From positions 1 through 64,000 of the forward strand of contig NZ_ARQI01000125.1 in NCBI RefSeq assembly GCF_000384655.1: 64,000 bases of DNA, written 5' to 3'. The notes below the pieces were generated by a model, which did not search any database, had not been told where the DNA came from, and was given only the letters and a program-made list of their open reading frames with translations. Positions within the stretch are counted from its first letter, which is position 1. Every line of letters begins with the position of its first letter. Origin of the DNA: Brachyspira innocens ATCC 29796 (GTDB lineage Bacteria; Spirochaetota; Brachyspiria; Brachyspirales; Brachyspiraceae). Positions 1-8,688 of this stretch are shown one piece after another. A program made the position numbers and the translations under genes.

Positions 1-15
1 GGCTTTTTTATAAAT

Positions 16-50
16 ACTAGATAACTATGTTTTCTAGTTTTTTATTTTTA
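16..50 (+). terminator. Probable intrinsic terminator of a gene left of the window
   Basis: A 6-bp stem (ACTAGA at 16-21 with TCTAGT at 33-38) is followed by a run of T residues. It would end a plus-strand transcript entering from outside the window. The stem is short, so confidence is moderate. Confidence 0.45.
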
Positions 51-79
51 AAATCTTTAAATCAAAAAGAAAGTTTAAA

Positions 80-155
80 AGTAGGTAGGTAAGTAGTTAA
101 CCTACTGCAAGAAATGTGCCAAAAAACTGCATACAAACCTACCCACCTACCTACT
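80..155. repeat. Imperfect inverted repeat of GTAG/GGTA units
   Basis: AGTAGGTAGGT followed by AAGTAGTT (80-98) is inverted at 135-155 (AAACCTACCCACC then TACCTACT). The arms are about 20 bp and each consists of tandem AGGT-type units. No T-run follows, so it does not look like a simple terminator. Function unknown. Confidence 0.6.
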
Positions 156-260
156 AAAAAATCAAATTTATTTTATTAAAAAATTAATTTTAAAAATTTT
201 TTGTATTTTGTTGACTTTAAAATTATTTTGTGTATATTAGTTAATGCTACATAAATTAAA

Positions 261-301
261 AAATGCTATCAAAAAAAGGCGTGAGAAACCTTTTAGCATT
301 G
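261..301 (+). other. RNA hairpin before a small ORF
   Basis: AATGCTA and TAGCATT bracket an inner AAAAGG/CCTTTT stem with a short GTGAG-containing loop. The hairpin ends about 12 bases before the ATG at 313 and is followed by AAGGA. It could be a leader structure for the small ORF or a remnant of something else. Confidence 0.4.
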
Positions 302-312
302 AAGGATAAAAC

Positions 313-585
313 ATGTATAATATAGTTGTATTATGCTCTGGTATATTGTATACTTTGAGCAAGTTTAATAATAGTTCTTTTAATTTAATAGCTAGAAATG
401 CAGTACAAGTAATGATTATATTATACTCTCAATTTTATAATCCTTCTTGTAATTTATGTAGCAATAAAAACAAATACTTGTACTGCTTTTTCATAGATTT
501 TAAAAAATTCGTTAAACTTTTAAGTTTGTCAATTTTTTGTTGTTCTTTTTCCCGCCGCAAAAAGAACCAAAAAGTGCAAGTGTAA
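313..585 (+). CDS. Small ORF, doubtful; 3' third is repeat-derived
   Basis: This is a 90-residue ORF with ATG preceded by AAGGATAAAAC, so a plausible ribosome site is present. The product is rich in Ile, Phe, Ser and Cys and starts with a weakly hydrophobic stretch. I recognise no family. From about residue 65 onward the sequence runs into the dispersed repeat that ends at 786, so the C terminus is encoded by repeat DNA. It may be a truncated gene whose original 3' end was replaced by the repeat insertion, or a chance ORF. Confidence 0.25.
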   Translation: MYNIVVLCSGILYTLSKFNNSSFNLIARNAVQVMIILYSQFYNPSCNLCSNKNKYLYCFFIDFKKFVKLLSLSIFCCSFSRRKKNQKVQV

Positions 586-786
586 AAAATTAGCACTAAA
601 TCATACTAAAGTTGTCTTACATGTAAGATATCTTTAGTAAATTAAAGCCAAAATGTAGCCTTTCGCGACTGCGGGCTGTGCCTGCTTCTTTGTGGCAACA
701 AAAGAAGTAGGGTCTGGGGCAAAGCCCCGCAAATATCAAAATTTAAAAAATTAATTTTTTGATAAACTGTATTTGTTTAGGTATAT
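506..786. repeat. Family A MITE-like element, copy 1
   Basis: This copy is similar over its whole length to the complete copy at 47281-47549. Both have TTTGTCAATTTTTT, then CTTTTTCCCGCCGCAAAAAG, then a GC-rich core, then GCAAATAT and the right terminal repeat TATTTGTTTAGGTATAT ending at 786. The left end is a variant (AACTTTTAAGTTTGTCAA). The core at about 658-730 is near-identical, in reverse complement, to 19985-20095. No ORF is conserved between copies. Confidence 0.7.
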
Positions 787-817
787 ATATAAACAAATAT
801 AATTCATCAAAAAATAT

Positions 818-1810
818 TTATTCTATATCATTGTATATATTAATCAGACTAGGTAGAATTTCTTTTGGTTCTAATTTTTTCAAACAGTCTATAGTTTTGC
901 ATCCTCTTTTTATATATTCGCAGTGAAAACTTTTTATACTACTGCAGTATTTTTTTCTTGCCTCTATATTAAAAGCCTTACTTCCTCTGGTTCCGTAAAT
1001 TGCTGGAAGAGTATCTCCAAATATACCTATAGAGTATATATTACATGCATTAGCTATATGAAGCGGGGCACTGTCTCCTCCTATCAGAGCATAAGAATGT
1101 TTTATTACCGATATAAGTTCTCTTATATTTAATTTGCCTGTAAAGTCATCTTTAATTATGTCTCCTAATTTACTTTTCATGTTATCAGCAAAACTTATAT
1201 CATCTTTAGAGCCTATTAATATTATAGGAACTTTTTTCTCTTTGTAGAACATCTCTATAAGTTTAGAAAAATTTTCATAACCATATCTTTTGCTTATCCT
1301 AGTAGCTCCTCCATGTACAAGCAATGCATTTTTATAATCTTTCATTTTATTAATACCGAAATTATTTTCTTCTTCATTTAAAAATATTTCTGTATTAATG
1401 CCGTCATCATCTATATTAAGAGGCTTTAGTATAGAGAGTATAGTATCAACAATATGTCTTTTATGTTTTTTCCAAGATGTTTTTTTAGTGAGGAGAAATC
1501 CCCTACATTCACTGTTTACTCCTACTCTTACTGGTATTTTAGCTTTATATAATAATGAAGCCCCGTAAAATGCCGTTGTAGCTGTGAAACCTATATCATA
1601 TTTTTGTTTTTTTATATATTCTAATGTATTATTATCTCTTACTATTATATTATTTATATAAGGATTTTCTTTTAATATATCAATTCCTTTTGCTCCGTTT
1701 ACAACATCAATAATACAGTCTTTATAATATTTTTTTACAGCTCTTATAAGAGGAGTAATAAATATAGTATCTCCTATATAATTCATTCCTATAATTAATA
1801 TTTTTATCAT
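818..1810 (-). CDS. Glycosyltransferase family 9 (heptosyltransferase-like)
   Basis: A 330-residue protein with the GT9 (ADP-heptose:LPS heptosyltransferase) layout. The N-terminal Rossmann strand carries IGMNYIGDTIFITPLIRAV, and the C-terminal nucleotide-sugar site carries VHGGATRISKRY, LIGSKDD and IGGDSAPLHIANACN. The family transfers a sugar from a nucleotide donor to lipid-linked acceptors at the inner face of the membrane. In this organism that is probably outer-membrane lipooligosaccharide assembly. The ATG overlaps the TGA of the upstream permease gene by four bases, so the two are translationally coupled. The precise sugar cannot be told from sequence. The 3' end abuts the repeat at 506-786. 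Confidence 0.85.
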   Translation of the reverse strand: MIKILIIGMNYIGDTIFITPLIRAVKKYYKDCIIDVVNGAKGIDILKENPYINNIIVRDNNTLEYIKKQKYDIGFTATTAFYGASLLYKAKIPVRVGVNSECRGFLLTKKTSWKKHKRHIVDTILSILKPLNIDDDGINTEIFLNEEENNFGINKMKDYKNALLVHGGATRISKRYGYENFSKLIEMFYKEKKVPIILIGSKDDISFADNMKSKLGDIIKDDFTGKLNIRELISVIKHSYALIGGDSAPLHIANACNIYSIGIFGDTLPAIYGTRGSKAFNIEARKKYCSSIKSFHCEYIKRGCKTIDCLKKLEPKEILPSLINIYNDIE

Positions 1811-2943
1811 TTTTTATTAACTCTTAAAATATTTTTTCTTCTTCTTAGTATTTTTTCTTTTTTTGCTTCTAATATTCTCTCTTCATTGTATATTTTCATA
1901 ATTTCAAAGAATAGTATAAAAGTCAAAGGTCCTAGTATAATTCCAGACAGTCCGAAGAATAAGACTCCTCCAAGTATAGCAAAGAAAATAAATAAAGGGT
2001 GAAGTTCTATTCTGTTTCCAAGAAGAAGCGGACGTACAAAGTTATCAGGTATCGTTATAAAAAACCAAGAACAAATAACAAATATTATAGCTTTTATTAA
2101 TTGTCCATTAATAATAAAAAGTACACCCAAAGGAAGCCATATTATAGTAGTTCCTATTATAGGCATAAAAGAAGCTATTATAGTAAGAAATGCAAATGTA
2201 AATGAGTTGGCAACTCCAAATACACTGTATACTATAAAGGCACAAATTCCCTGAAATAATCCAGTAAATAAATTGCCGAATACAATGCCTTTAATACCTT
2301 CAGATACCTGCTTTATAAGTCTATCAAGATATTTTCCATCTATGGGTACTAATGTTCTTACCTGTTCTACTAAATATTCTCCGTCTATAAAGAAAAAGAA
2401 TAATGAGAACATCATAAATATAAATGAACTTACAAATCCGCCTGTGCTTTTTAATAAACTTGCAACATTCTGTGTTAAATATGAGCTTATAAATGTTAAA
2501 TTAGAAAGTGATGAGTCTTGTATTCTTTTTAATATAGTTTCCATAGACACATCTATAGGAAGACTTTTTAAAAAATTATTTATATTAGAGTTTCTTAAAA
2601 CTTCATTAACATCAAGATTCATAAAATATTTTATTCCTATATTTGATATATCTATAAGCTGAACTATTATAGTGTATGCTAATATACTAGTAGGAACTAA
2701 AAATATAATTAAAGATGTAAGAGAAAAAAGTAATGCTAGAGTATTTCTTTTAATAGTAGATAATTTATCTTTTTTCTTATAGCTTTTTCCCATAGCTTTT
2801 ATAAATAATGGATTTAATACTACATAAAAAACTACGGCAAAAAATATAATCATACCGAATGGTTTTAGCAGTTTATACATTATAAATATAGCTAAAAATA
2901 TAAAAGCTATAAAAAATATATACCCAATATTGTTTTTATTCAT
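1807..2943 (-). CDS. AI-2E family transporter (PerM/YdiK type)
   Basis: A 378-residue polytopic membrane protein with about eight hydrophobic segments: two N-terminal, one long pair around 70-95, and a C-terminal group from about 210 to 350. The C-terminal region has the family's GLSGIILGPLTFILFFEIMK-type motif and the preceding PDNFVRPLLLGNR. The family (formerly UPF0118) includes exporters of autoinducer-2 and Na+/H+ antiporter-like members, so substrate is unknown. It is first in a two-gene unit with the GT9 gene. The ATG lies before an A/T-rich divergent promoter region shared with the helicase gene on the other strand. Confidence 0.88.
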   Translation of the reverse strand: MNKNNIGYIFFIAFIFLAIFIMYKLLKPFGMIIFFAVVFYVVLNPLFIKAMGKSYKKKDKLSTIKRNTLALLFSLTSLIIFLVPTSILAYTIIVQLIDISNIGIKYFMNLDVNEVLRNSNINNFLKSLPIDVSMETILKRIQDSSLSNLTFISSYLTQNVASLLKSTGGFVSSFIFMMFSLFFFFIDGEYLVEQVRTLVPIDGKYLDRLIKQVSEGIKGIVFGNLFTGLFQGICAFIVYSVFGVANSFTFAFLTIIASFMPIIGTTIIWLPLGVLFIINGQLIKAIIFVICSWFFITIPDNFVRPLLLGNRIELHPLFIFFAILGGVLFFGLSGIILGPLTFILFFEIMKIYNEERILEAKKEKILRRRKNILRVNKK

Positions 2944-3049
2944 AAAATCTCCGTAATCTAATTAATTAGAATATTTATCATAATATATATACCATATTTT
3001 TCAAGCATTTTAAATTTGAATTATTATGTATTCATGTTATTATATATGC

Positions 3050-6000
3050 ATGGAATTTGCATTAAATAAACAGCAAGAGGATATAATAAACTGTTTTTTT
3101 GACAATGGAATATGTTTTGTTAATGCCTCAGCAGGTACTGGTAAAACAAGCACTATAACAGAATTATATATAAAATTGTTAGAAAATAGAGAAAAAGTAT
3201 CTTCTATAGTAGTTATTACATTCACTAAAGCAGCAGCCAATGAAATGCTTCTTAGAATAAGGCTTAAAGTAAGAAATAAGATATCGTCTGTAAAAACTTC
3301 AAAAGAAAAAGAATACTGGCAGAAAGTGTATAAAGATATACTTACAAATGCTAAAATATCAACTATAGATGCATTTGCTAATTCTATAGCTATGGAAAAT
3401 GCCTTGTCTCTTGCCATGCCTCCTAATGCTTCTATTTTGGAAGATAATTCTGATATAAAAGAAACATTAAAAGATGAAATACTTAATGTACTTAATGAGG
3501 TAAGCTACAGCGAAACGATACGCACAATATACAGAATATATACAGAAGAATCTAAAGATGATTTTGCTGATAAAATATTGAGTTTTCTTTTAAAAATAAA
3601 GCCAAGACTAAAAACTATAGATGAATTTGAAAAAAGAGCATTGTCTGTATTGAATATAAAAGAAGATTATAAAAAACTTCATAATGAAATATCTTTTTTA
3701 AGCAGTTCTTTAATCAATGATGACGGAAGTGAAAATAATACTATAAAACAATTTAAAGTATTGATATCAAATACAATAGATTCTATAAATAAATTATCAA
3801 ATTTTGAAGATATAAAAAATATTAAAGAAAATGATCTTGAGGCTTTAATAAATTCTTTTAGCGGTGTAATTAATCAAAAAAATTCATGCGGAAGTAAGAA
3901 TGCAGCATTTAGAGACGGTGTTAAGTCTTTAAAAGAAATATACCCAAAACTTTTTTATTATATAGATATAGAAAGAAATAAAGAAAAATATATAACTGTA
4001 ATAAGATTTATAAAAGATACATATATACATTTTGAGGAAGTGAAAAAAAATATCGGAGTATATTCATATGAAGATATAATGTATAAAGCTATAGAGGCAC
4101 TAGAAGATAAGAATATATCATATAGAATAAGAGATAATATCTCTACTTTGATACTAGATGAAGCACAAGATACAAGCTATCTTCAGTTTTCTTTTATAAA
4201 TTTGATAGTATTTGGAAAAAAAGATATCACTCCTAATGATAAAAATCAAAAAAAATTAATGATAGTAGGAGATAAAAAACAGTCTATATACAGGTTTAGA
4301 AATGCTAATTTTAGGGCATTTATTGAGGCTAAAAATAATTTTAATAAATATGTGAAATATTTAAAAAATAACTATAGAAGCAATTCTATGTTAATAGAGT
4401 TTTTTAATGATTTTTTTGAGAGTGTAGTATTTAAATGTGATGATATAGACTATATAGAAGAAGATAATCTTCAGTATAGTAAAGAATCTAAAGATAAATC
4501 AGTATCTCTTCTCATATTAAACAGAAATATAGAAAGCGAAAATATAGATTTAAATATAGAAAAAAGAACAGAATTAGAATCCTATTCAATAGCAAAATAC
4601 ATAAAAAAATATTATGATAATAACTATAAAAATGTTGTAATACTTCTTCAGACATTTAATAGATTAAATGTATACTTAAAGGCATTATCCGATTTTCAAA
4701 TACCTTATTATATTGACGGCGGAAATGGTTTTTATGAAAGAGAAGAGATTGTTTTAATAAAAACATTTTTGGAATATTTAATACTTAGAGATCATGCCAA
4801 ATTGCCTTCACTACTTAGAAGCGAATTATTTGATATAGATATAAGCAATTTATCAGACTTTTTATTCAGTTTATTTATAAATGGACTTGATATTAATGAT
4901 TATTTTCCAAAACATATAGATAATGAAGATAATTATAAAAAAATATTAGAAATAGCTTCTTCAAAAAGTTATTATAGTCAATTAAAAGAGGCAAAAGAGC
5001 TTTTAAACTCCATAGAGAGCAAAGTATCTATGCTAAATGCTTCGGATATAATAGAGACTATATGTATTGATACAAACTTTTATAATTATTTAATGACTAT
5101 GGAAGATGCCGAGCTTTCATATGCCAATATAGAAAAATTAAAAAAAATAGCTGATGAGTTTGAAAATCAGACGGGTAATAATGTTTATGATTTTGTATTA
5201 AATTTGCAAAATGCTGGAGGAAATGAAGCCTATTCTTCAATACCTAAACTATCAGTGGATGCTGTAAAGATTATGACTATACATAAATCTAAGGGATTGG
5301 AATTTGAAAATGTATTTTTAGCTGGAATGGGGCATTATATGTCTCCTAAATATAAAGATTTTGATTTTATAGAAGATTATCCTTTTATAAGACTTCCAGT
5401 ATATGAAAAAAATAAATATTATACATTAGATTTTTCATTCTTTGATAAAAGTTATAATGCTGAAAGTGAAGAGTCAGAAAAAAGAAGACTTTTTTATGTA
5501 GCTTTAACACGTGCTTCTAACAATTTAATACTTTCAGGAGAGTACTCAAAAGGAAAGAGCTATATGTCTTATATTAATAATTATATTTCTTATGACGCTA
5601 AAAAACATCATACGGATATAAAAAGCGAAGAAAATGATGATTTTGTAATGGAAAATAGTTTGGAGAATAAATTTATTAATTCATACTTATATGGAATTGC
5701 TTTTGAGCCTCAAAATACAGCTAATAATACAGAAGCTGATATAGAAGATATGTTTCAAAAAATGGAAAGTATAAGAGAAAATAAAAATGAATTAAAAGCA
5801 AAGACTATATCAAATATTATGCCTTCTTTGAGAAACAAGTATGATAATCATTATAGTTATTTTGATATATCAGGTCTTCTTGACAGGAAAATATTAGAGC
5901 TTGAGAATTATATAAATAATGATGAGGAAGATTATGATGATGAAAATGTATCATTTATATCATTTAAAGATTTGGGTATTATAATACATAAAACACTTGA

Positions 6001-6424
6001 ACATTTTGATTATAATAAATATATTAAAGAAAAAGATTTATATTTAGAAAAAGTAAAAACATTTGTATTAAAAAGCAATATTCAATATAATCAAAAACAG
6101 CTATCTGATAGTTTAGATACGGCATTTAAAAGATTGTTTGAAAATGAACATATAAGTAATATATTAAAAGGCGATGAAGAGATAATATCAAGAGAGCATA
6201 CATTTCAGGATTATGACGGAGAATATAGGACTACTGGAAAGATTGATATTATAACTAAAAATAAAAATGGAGAGTATTTTATTTTAGACTATAAAGTATC
6301 CAAGTTCAGTGAAGAGAATATAAACTTTTATAAGCCTCAATTAGAAAGCTATAAATATATGTTTCAAAAGACTTTTAATATAGATGAAAGTAAAATAAAT
6401 ACTGGTATTATATTCTTGAAATAG
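3050..6424 (+). CDS. AddA/UvrD-type helicase with C-terminal nuclease
   Basis: A superfamily 1 DNA helicase of about 1124 residues. Helicase motifs run in order: Walker A ASAGTGKTST, Ia ITFTKAAANEM, II LILDEAQDTS, III GDKKQSIYRFR, IV NNYRSNS, V MTIHKSKGLEFENVFLAG, VI RRLFYVALTRAS. The last 100 residues hold a RecB/AddA-like PD-(D/E)xK nuclease (GKIDII...ILDYKVSK). Order and length fit AddA, the helicase-nuclease subunit that processes double-strand breaks to load RecA. No AddB is encoded nearby. The reading frame opens at 3026, but I prefer the ATG at 3050 because MEFALNKQQ matches the family's usual N terminus. No clear ribosome site is visible before either start. Confidence 0.85.
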   Translation: MEFALNKQQEDIINCFFDNGICFVNASAGTGKTSTITELYIKLLENREKVSSIVVITFTKAAANEMLLRIRLKVRNKISSVKTSKEKEYWQKVYKDILTNAKISTIDAFANSIAMENALSLAMPPNASILEDNSDIKETLKDEILNVLNEVSYSETIRTIYRIYTEESKDDFADKILSFLLKIKPRLKTIDEFEKRALSVLNIKEDYKKLHNEISFLSSSLINDDGSENNTIKQFKVLISNTIDSINKLSNFEDIKNIKENDLEALINSFSGVINQKNSCGSKNAAFRDGVKSLKEIYPKLFYYIDIERNKEKYITVIRFIKDTYIHFEEVKKNIGVYSYEDIMYKAIEALEDKNISYRIRDNISTLILDEAQDTSYLQFSFINLIVFGKKDITPNDKNQKKLMIVGDKKQSIYRFRNANFRAFIEAKNNFNKYVKYLKNNYRSNSMLIEFFNDFFESVVFKCDDIDYIEEDNLQYSKESKDKSVSLLILNRNIESENIDLNIEKRTELESYSIAKYIKKYYDNNYKNVVILLQTFNRLNVYLKALSDFQIPYYIDGGNGFYEREEIVLIKTFLEYLILRDHAKLPSLLRSELFDIDISNLSDFLFSLFINGLDINDYFPKHIDNEDNYKKILEIASSKSYYSQLKEAKELLNSIESKVSMLNASDIIETICIDTNFYNYLMTMEDAELSYANIEKLKKIADEFENQTGNNVYDFVLNLQNAGGNEAYSSIPKLSVDAVKIMTIHKSKGLEFENVFLAGMGHYMSPKYKDFDFIEDYPFIRLPVYEKNKYYTLDFSFFDKSYNAESEESEKRRLFYVALTRASNNLILSGEYSKGKSYMSYINNYISYDAKKHHTDIKSEENDDFVMENSLENKFINSYLYGIAFEPQNTANNTEADIEDMFQKMESIRENKNELKAKTISNIMPSLRNKYDNHYSYFDISGLLDRKILELENYINNDEEDYDDENVSFISFKDLGIIIHKTLEHFDYNKYIKEKDLYLEKVKTFVLKSNIQYNQKQLSDSLDTAFKRLFENEHISNILKGDEEIISREHTFQDYDGEYRTTGKIDIITKNKNGEYFILDYKVSKFSEENINFYKPQLESYKYMFQKTFNIDESKINTGIIFLK

Positions 6425-6653
6425 ATATGTCTTTTTATATAAAAAAGCATAATTTATAATTTTTATATATTTGCAGTGTTTTAAATTTAATAAAAGTTTA
6501 AATAACTCTTAATATTAGGTGAATAATATATAAATACAGTATTTTTGTATATTATCTTTACATATTTTTATCAATTATATTCTATTATATTAATAATTTT
6601 CTTTACTTTTTTCTATTATAATGTATATATTATAATTATAAGGAAAAGAATTA

Positions 6654-7370
6654 ATGAAAAAAACTTTAAAATATTTTTTATTATTAATAATTTGTTTTGT
6701 ATTAATGATATCATGCAATACTCAGGTTTTTCAAAACAGGTTTAAATTAAATAAAGCATATTCTCTGTATGAAAAAGGAAAAAATGCTGATGATGATAAA
6801 GCCTTGCTTGATATAACTTCTACGTATAATGATATTATTAATCAAAAAATATATGCTCAAGACAGACTTGCAGCGGTATACCGAACATTAGCGGAGCGAA
6901 GTCTAGTAAAGGAGCAGTACGGCTATTCCGCAAAATATTTTTCTGAAGCATTAAAAATACTTCCTAACAGTCCTTATTTAAGATACGGTCTTGGTATATC
7001 TTATGCTAATTTGGCAGATAGTGCAGATACTGAAGATAAAAAGACAAATTTTTTACAAAGAGCTGAAAATAATATTAATTTTGCTATTAGTAAAGACCCT
7101 AATAATGCAAACTACTATGCTGCTTTGGCATCTTTGAAAGGCTTGCAGCAAAATGATTATGAAGCAGCATTTGAAAATATAAAAAAAGCAGTTGAGATAA
7201 ATCCTAATAACGTAGACTATTTATTTATATTAGCTAGAATACAATACAGCAGAGGTAATTATAATGAAGCAGTAGCAGCATATAGGAAAATATCAAACAT
7301 TGCAACGGAAAATAATATAAAACAAACTGCATTAAATAATATTAATCAGATAATAGGACAGCAAAATTGA
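6654..7370 (+). CDS. TPR-repeat lipoprotein
   Basis: A 238-residue protein with a signal peptide ending in a lipobox (VLMISC, Cys about 21). Tetratricopeptide-like repeats follow: about 92-110 (YSAKYFSEALKILPNSPYL), 130-165 and 165-215 (AFENIKKAVEINPNN and YNEAVAAYRK). TPR lipoproteins act as scaffolds for envelope assemblies in the periplasm; no specific partner is evident. AAGGA stands before the ATG. The stop overlaps the TTG start of dprA, so the two are co-translated. Confidence 0.75.
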   Translation: MKKTLKYFLLLIICFVLMISCNTQVFQNRFKLNKAYSLYEKGKNADDDKALLDITSTYNDIINQKIYAQDRLAAVYRTLAERSLVKEQYGYSAKYFSEALKILPNSPYLRYGLGISYANLADSADTEDKKTNFLQRAENNINFAISKDPNNANYYAALASLKGLQQNDYEAAFENIKKAVEINPNNVDYLFILARIQYSRGNYNEAVAAYRKISNIATENNIKQTALNNINQIIGQQN

Positions 7371-8641
7371 GTACAGATAATGATATTAAAACATATTTGA
7401 TTGCCTTAAATCAAATTGATAAAGTAGGAGATAGAAGAATATCCGAACTTATTAGTCATTATGAATCTGTAGAGAATATATTTGAAGATAAAGAAGAAAA
7501 TATAAAAGATTTGCTTAAAAAGAAATTCAAATCTCAAGTAGGGGATTTTGATAAAAATGAAATATTAGATAAAGCAAATGAAATAGTAAATAAATCAAAA
7601 GATTACGGGATAGGGATATTAAGTTTATTCGATGAAGAATATCCGTTTAACTTAAAACAAATAGATAATCCTCCTTATATACTTTATTATAAAGGTGATA
7701 TAAAAAAGTTAAGAAGAAATGCTGTAGCAATAGTAGGTACAAGAGAGCCTACTAATGAAAGCCGTAAATATTCTTTTGAGCTTGCTAGCAAATTATCTTC
7801 TTTAAATATCACTGTAGTGTCTGGAATGGCTAAAGGGGTGGACAGAGAGGCACATCTTGGGGCTATATCATCACTTGTTAATACTGCTGCTGTTTTGGGT
7901 AATGGAATAGATACAGTTTATCCTTCTGAAAACTTAAAGATATATAATAAATTAATAGAAAAAGGAATAATAGTAAGCGAATTTGAAATAGGAAGAAAAC
8001 CAGATAGAATGAATTTCCCTAGAAGAAACAGAATAATATCAGGTCTTTCATATGCTGTTGTTATGGTTGAAGCTGCAAGCAAGTCTGGGGCTTTGATAAC
8101 AGTTGATTATGCTCTTAATCAGGGAAGAGATGTTTATATAGCTCCTTATGATGAGAAAAATAATGCTTATTTCGGTAATCATAAACTATATAAAGACGGT
8201 GCTAAAATAGCTTATGGTGTACAGGATATATTAGAGGATTTTGATTCTATATTTTCAAATGATGATGATTATGTGAAAATGAAATTAAAATACTTTGAAG
8301 GCGGAGATATAAGTGGTAAGTCTAAAGATGAAAATAAAGATAAAAAAGAGAATAAAAAACATAAAGAGCATAAAGAACAAATTGTAGAAATTAATAAGAA
8401 ACATGATGATAAGAAAAATTATAAGAAAGTTAAAGGAAAAAATAATGAACTTATCAGCAGTTTGAATGATGATGAAACTTCACTTTATAATATAATAAAA
8501 AAATCTGATAAAATACATATAGATGATATAGTAGAAGAGAGCAATATAAAAGTGCATACAGCAGCATCTATTTTAATGCAGCTTGAGATTAAAGGTGTTA
8601 TAAAGCAGTTATCTGGAAAATTTTATACTATAGAAAAATAG
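7367..8641 (+). CDS. dprA: DNA processing protein DprA
   Basis: A 424-residue protein. The N-terminal helix-hairpin-helix-like region (about 1-70) precedes the Rossmann fold (about 110-300) with VAIVGTREPTNESRKYS, VVSGMAKGVDREAHLGA, GNGIDTVYPSEN and FPRRNRIISGLS. A Lys-rich linker (about 310-365) is followed by a winged-helix domain at the end. DprA protects incoming single-stranded DNA and loads RecA. It starts with TTG overlapping the TGA of the TPR gene (TTGA). It lies directly before topA, an arrangement common in bacteria. The long charged linker is longer than in most homologues. No other competence genes are in the window. Confidence 0.93.
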   Translation: MSTDNDIKTYLIALNQIDKVGDRRISELISHYESVENIFEDKEENIKDLLKKKFKSQVGDFDKNEILDKANEIVNKSKDYGIGILSLFDEEYPFNLKQIDNPPYILYYKGDIKKLRRNAVAIVGTREPTNESRKYSFELASKLSSLNITVVSGMAKGVDREAHLGAISSLVNTAAVLGNGIDTVYPSENLKIYNKLIEKGIIVSEFEIGRKPDRMNFPRRNRIISGLSYAVVMVEAASKSGALITVDYALNQGRDVYIAPYDEKNNAYFGNHKLYKDGAKIAYGVQDILEDFDSIFSNDDDYVKMKLKYFEGGDISGKSKDENKDKKENKKHKEHKEQIVEINKKHDDKKNYKKVKGKNNELISSLNDDETSLYNIIKKSDKIHIDDIVEESNIKVHTAASILMQLEIKGVIKQLSGKFYTIEK

Positions 8642-8688
8642 AAATTAATTATATATAACTTTTTTAGGATATTAAAGGAGATTTAACT

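Noticed and set aside
506-786. Insertion sequence with transposase
   Set aside because: The element is under 300 bp and has no reading frame conserved among copies, so at most it is a non-autonomous element.
6545-6745. 66-residue plus-strand ORF
   Set aside because: It overlaps the well-supported start of the TPR lipoprotein in another frame and consists of AT-rich spacer translation.
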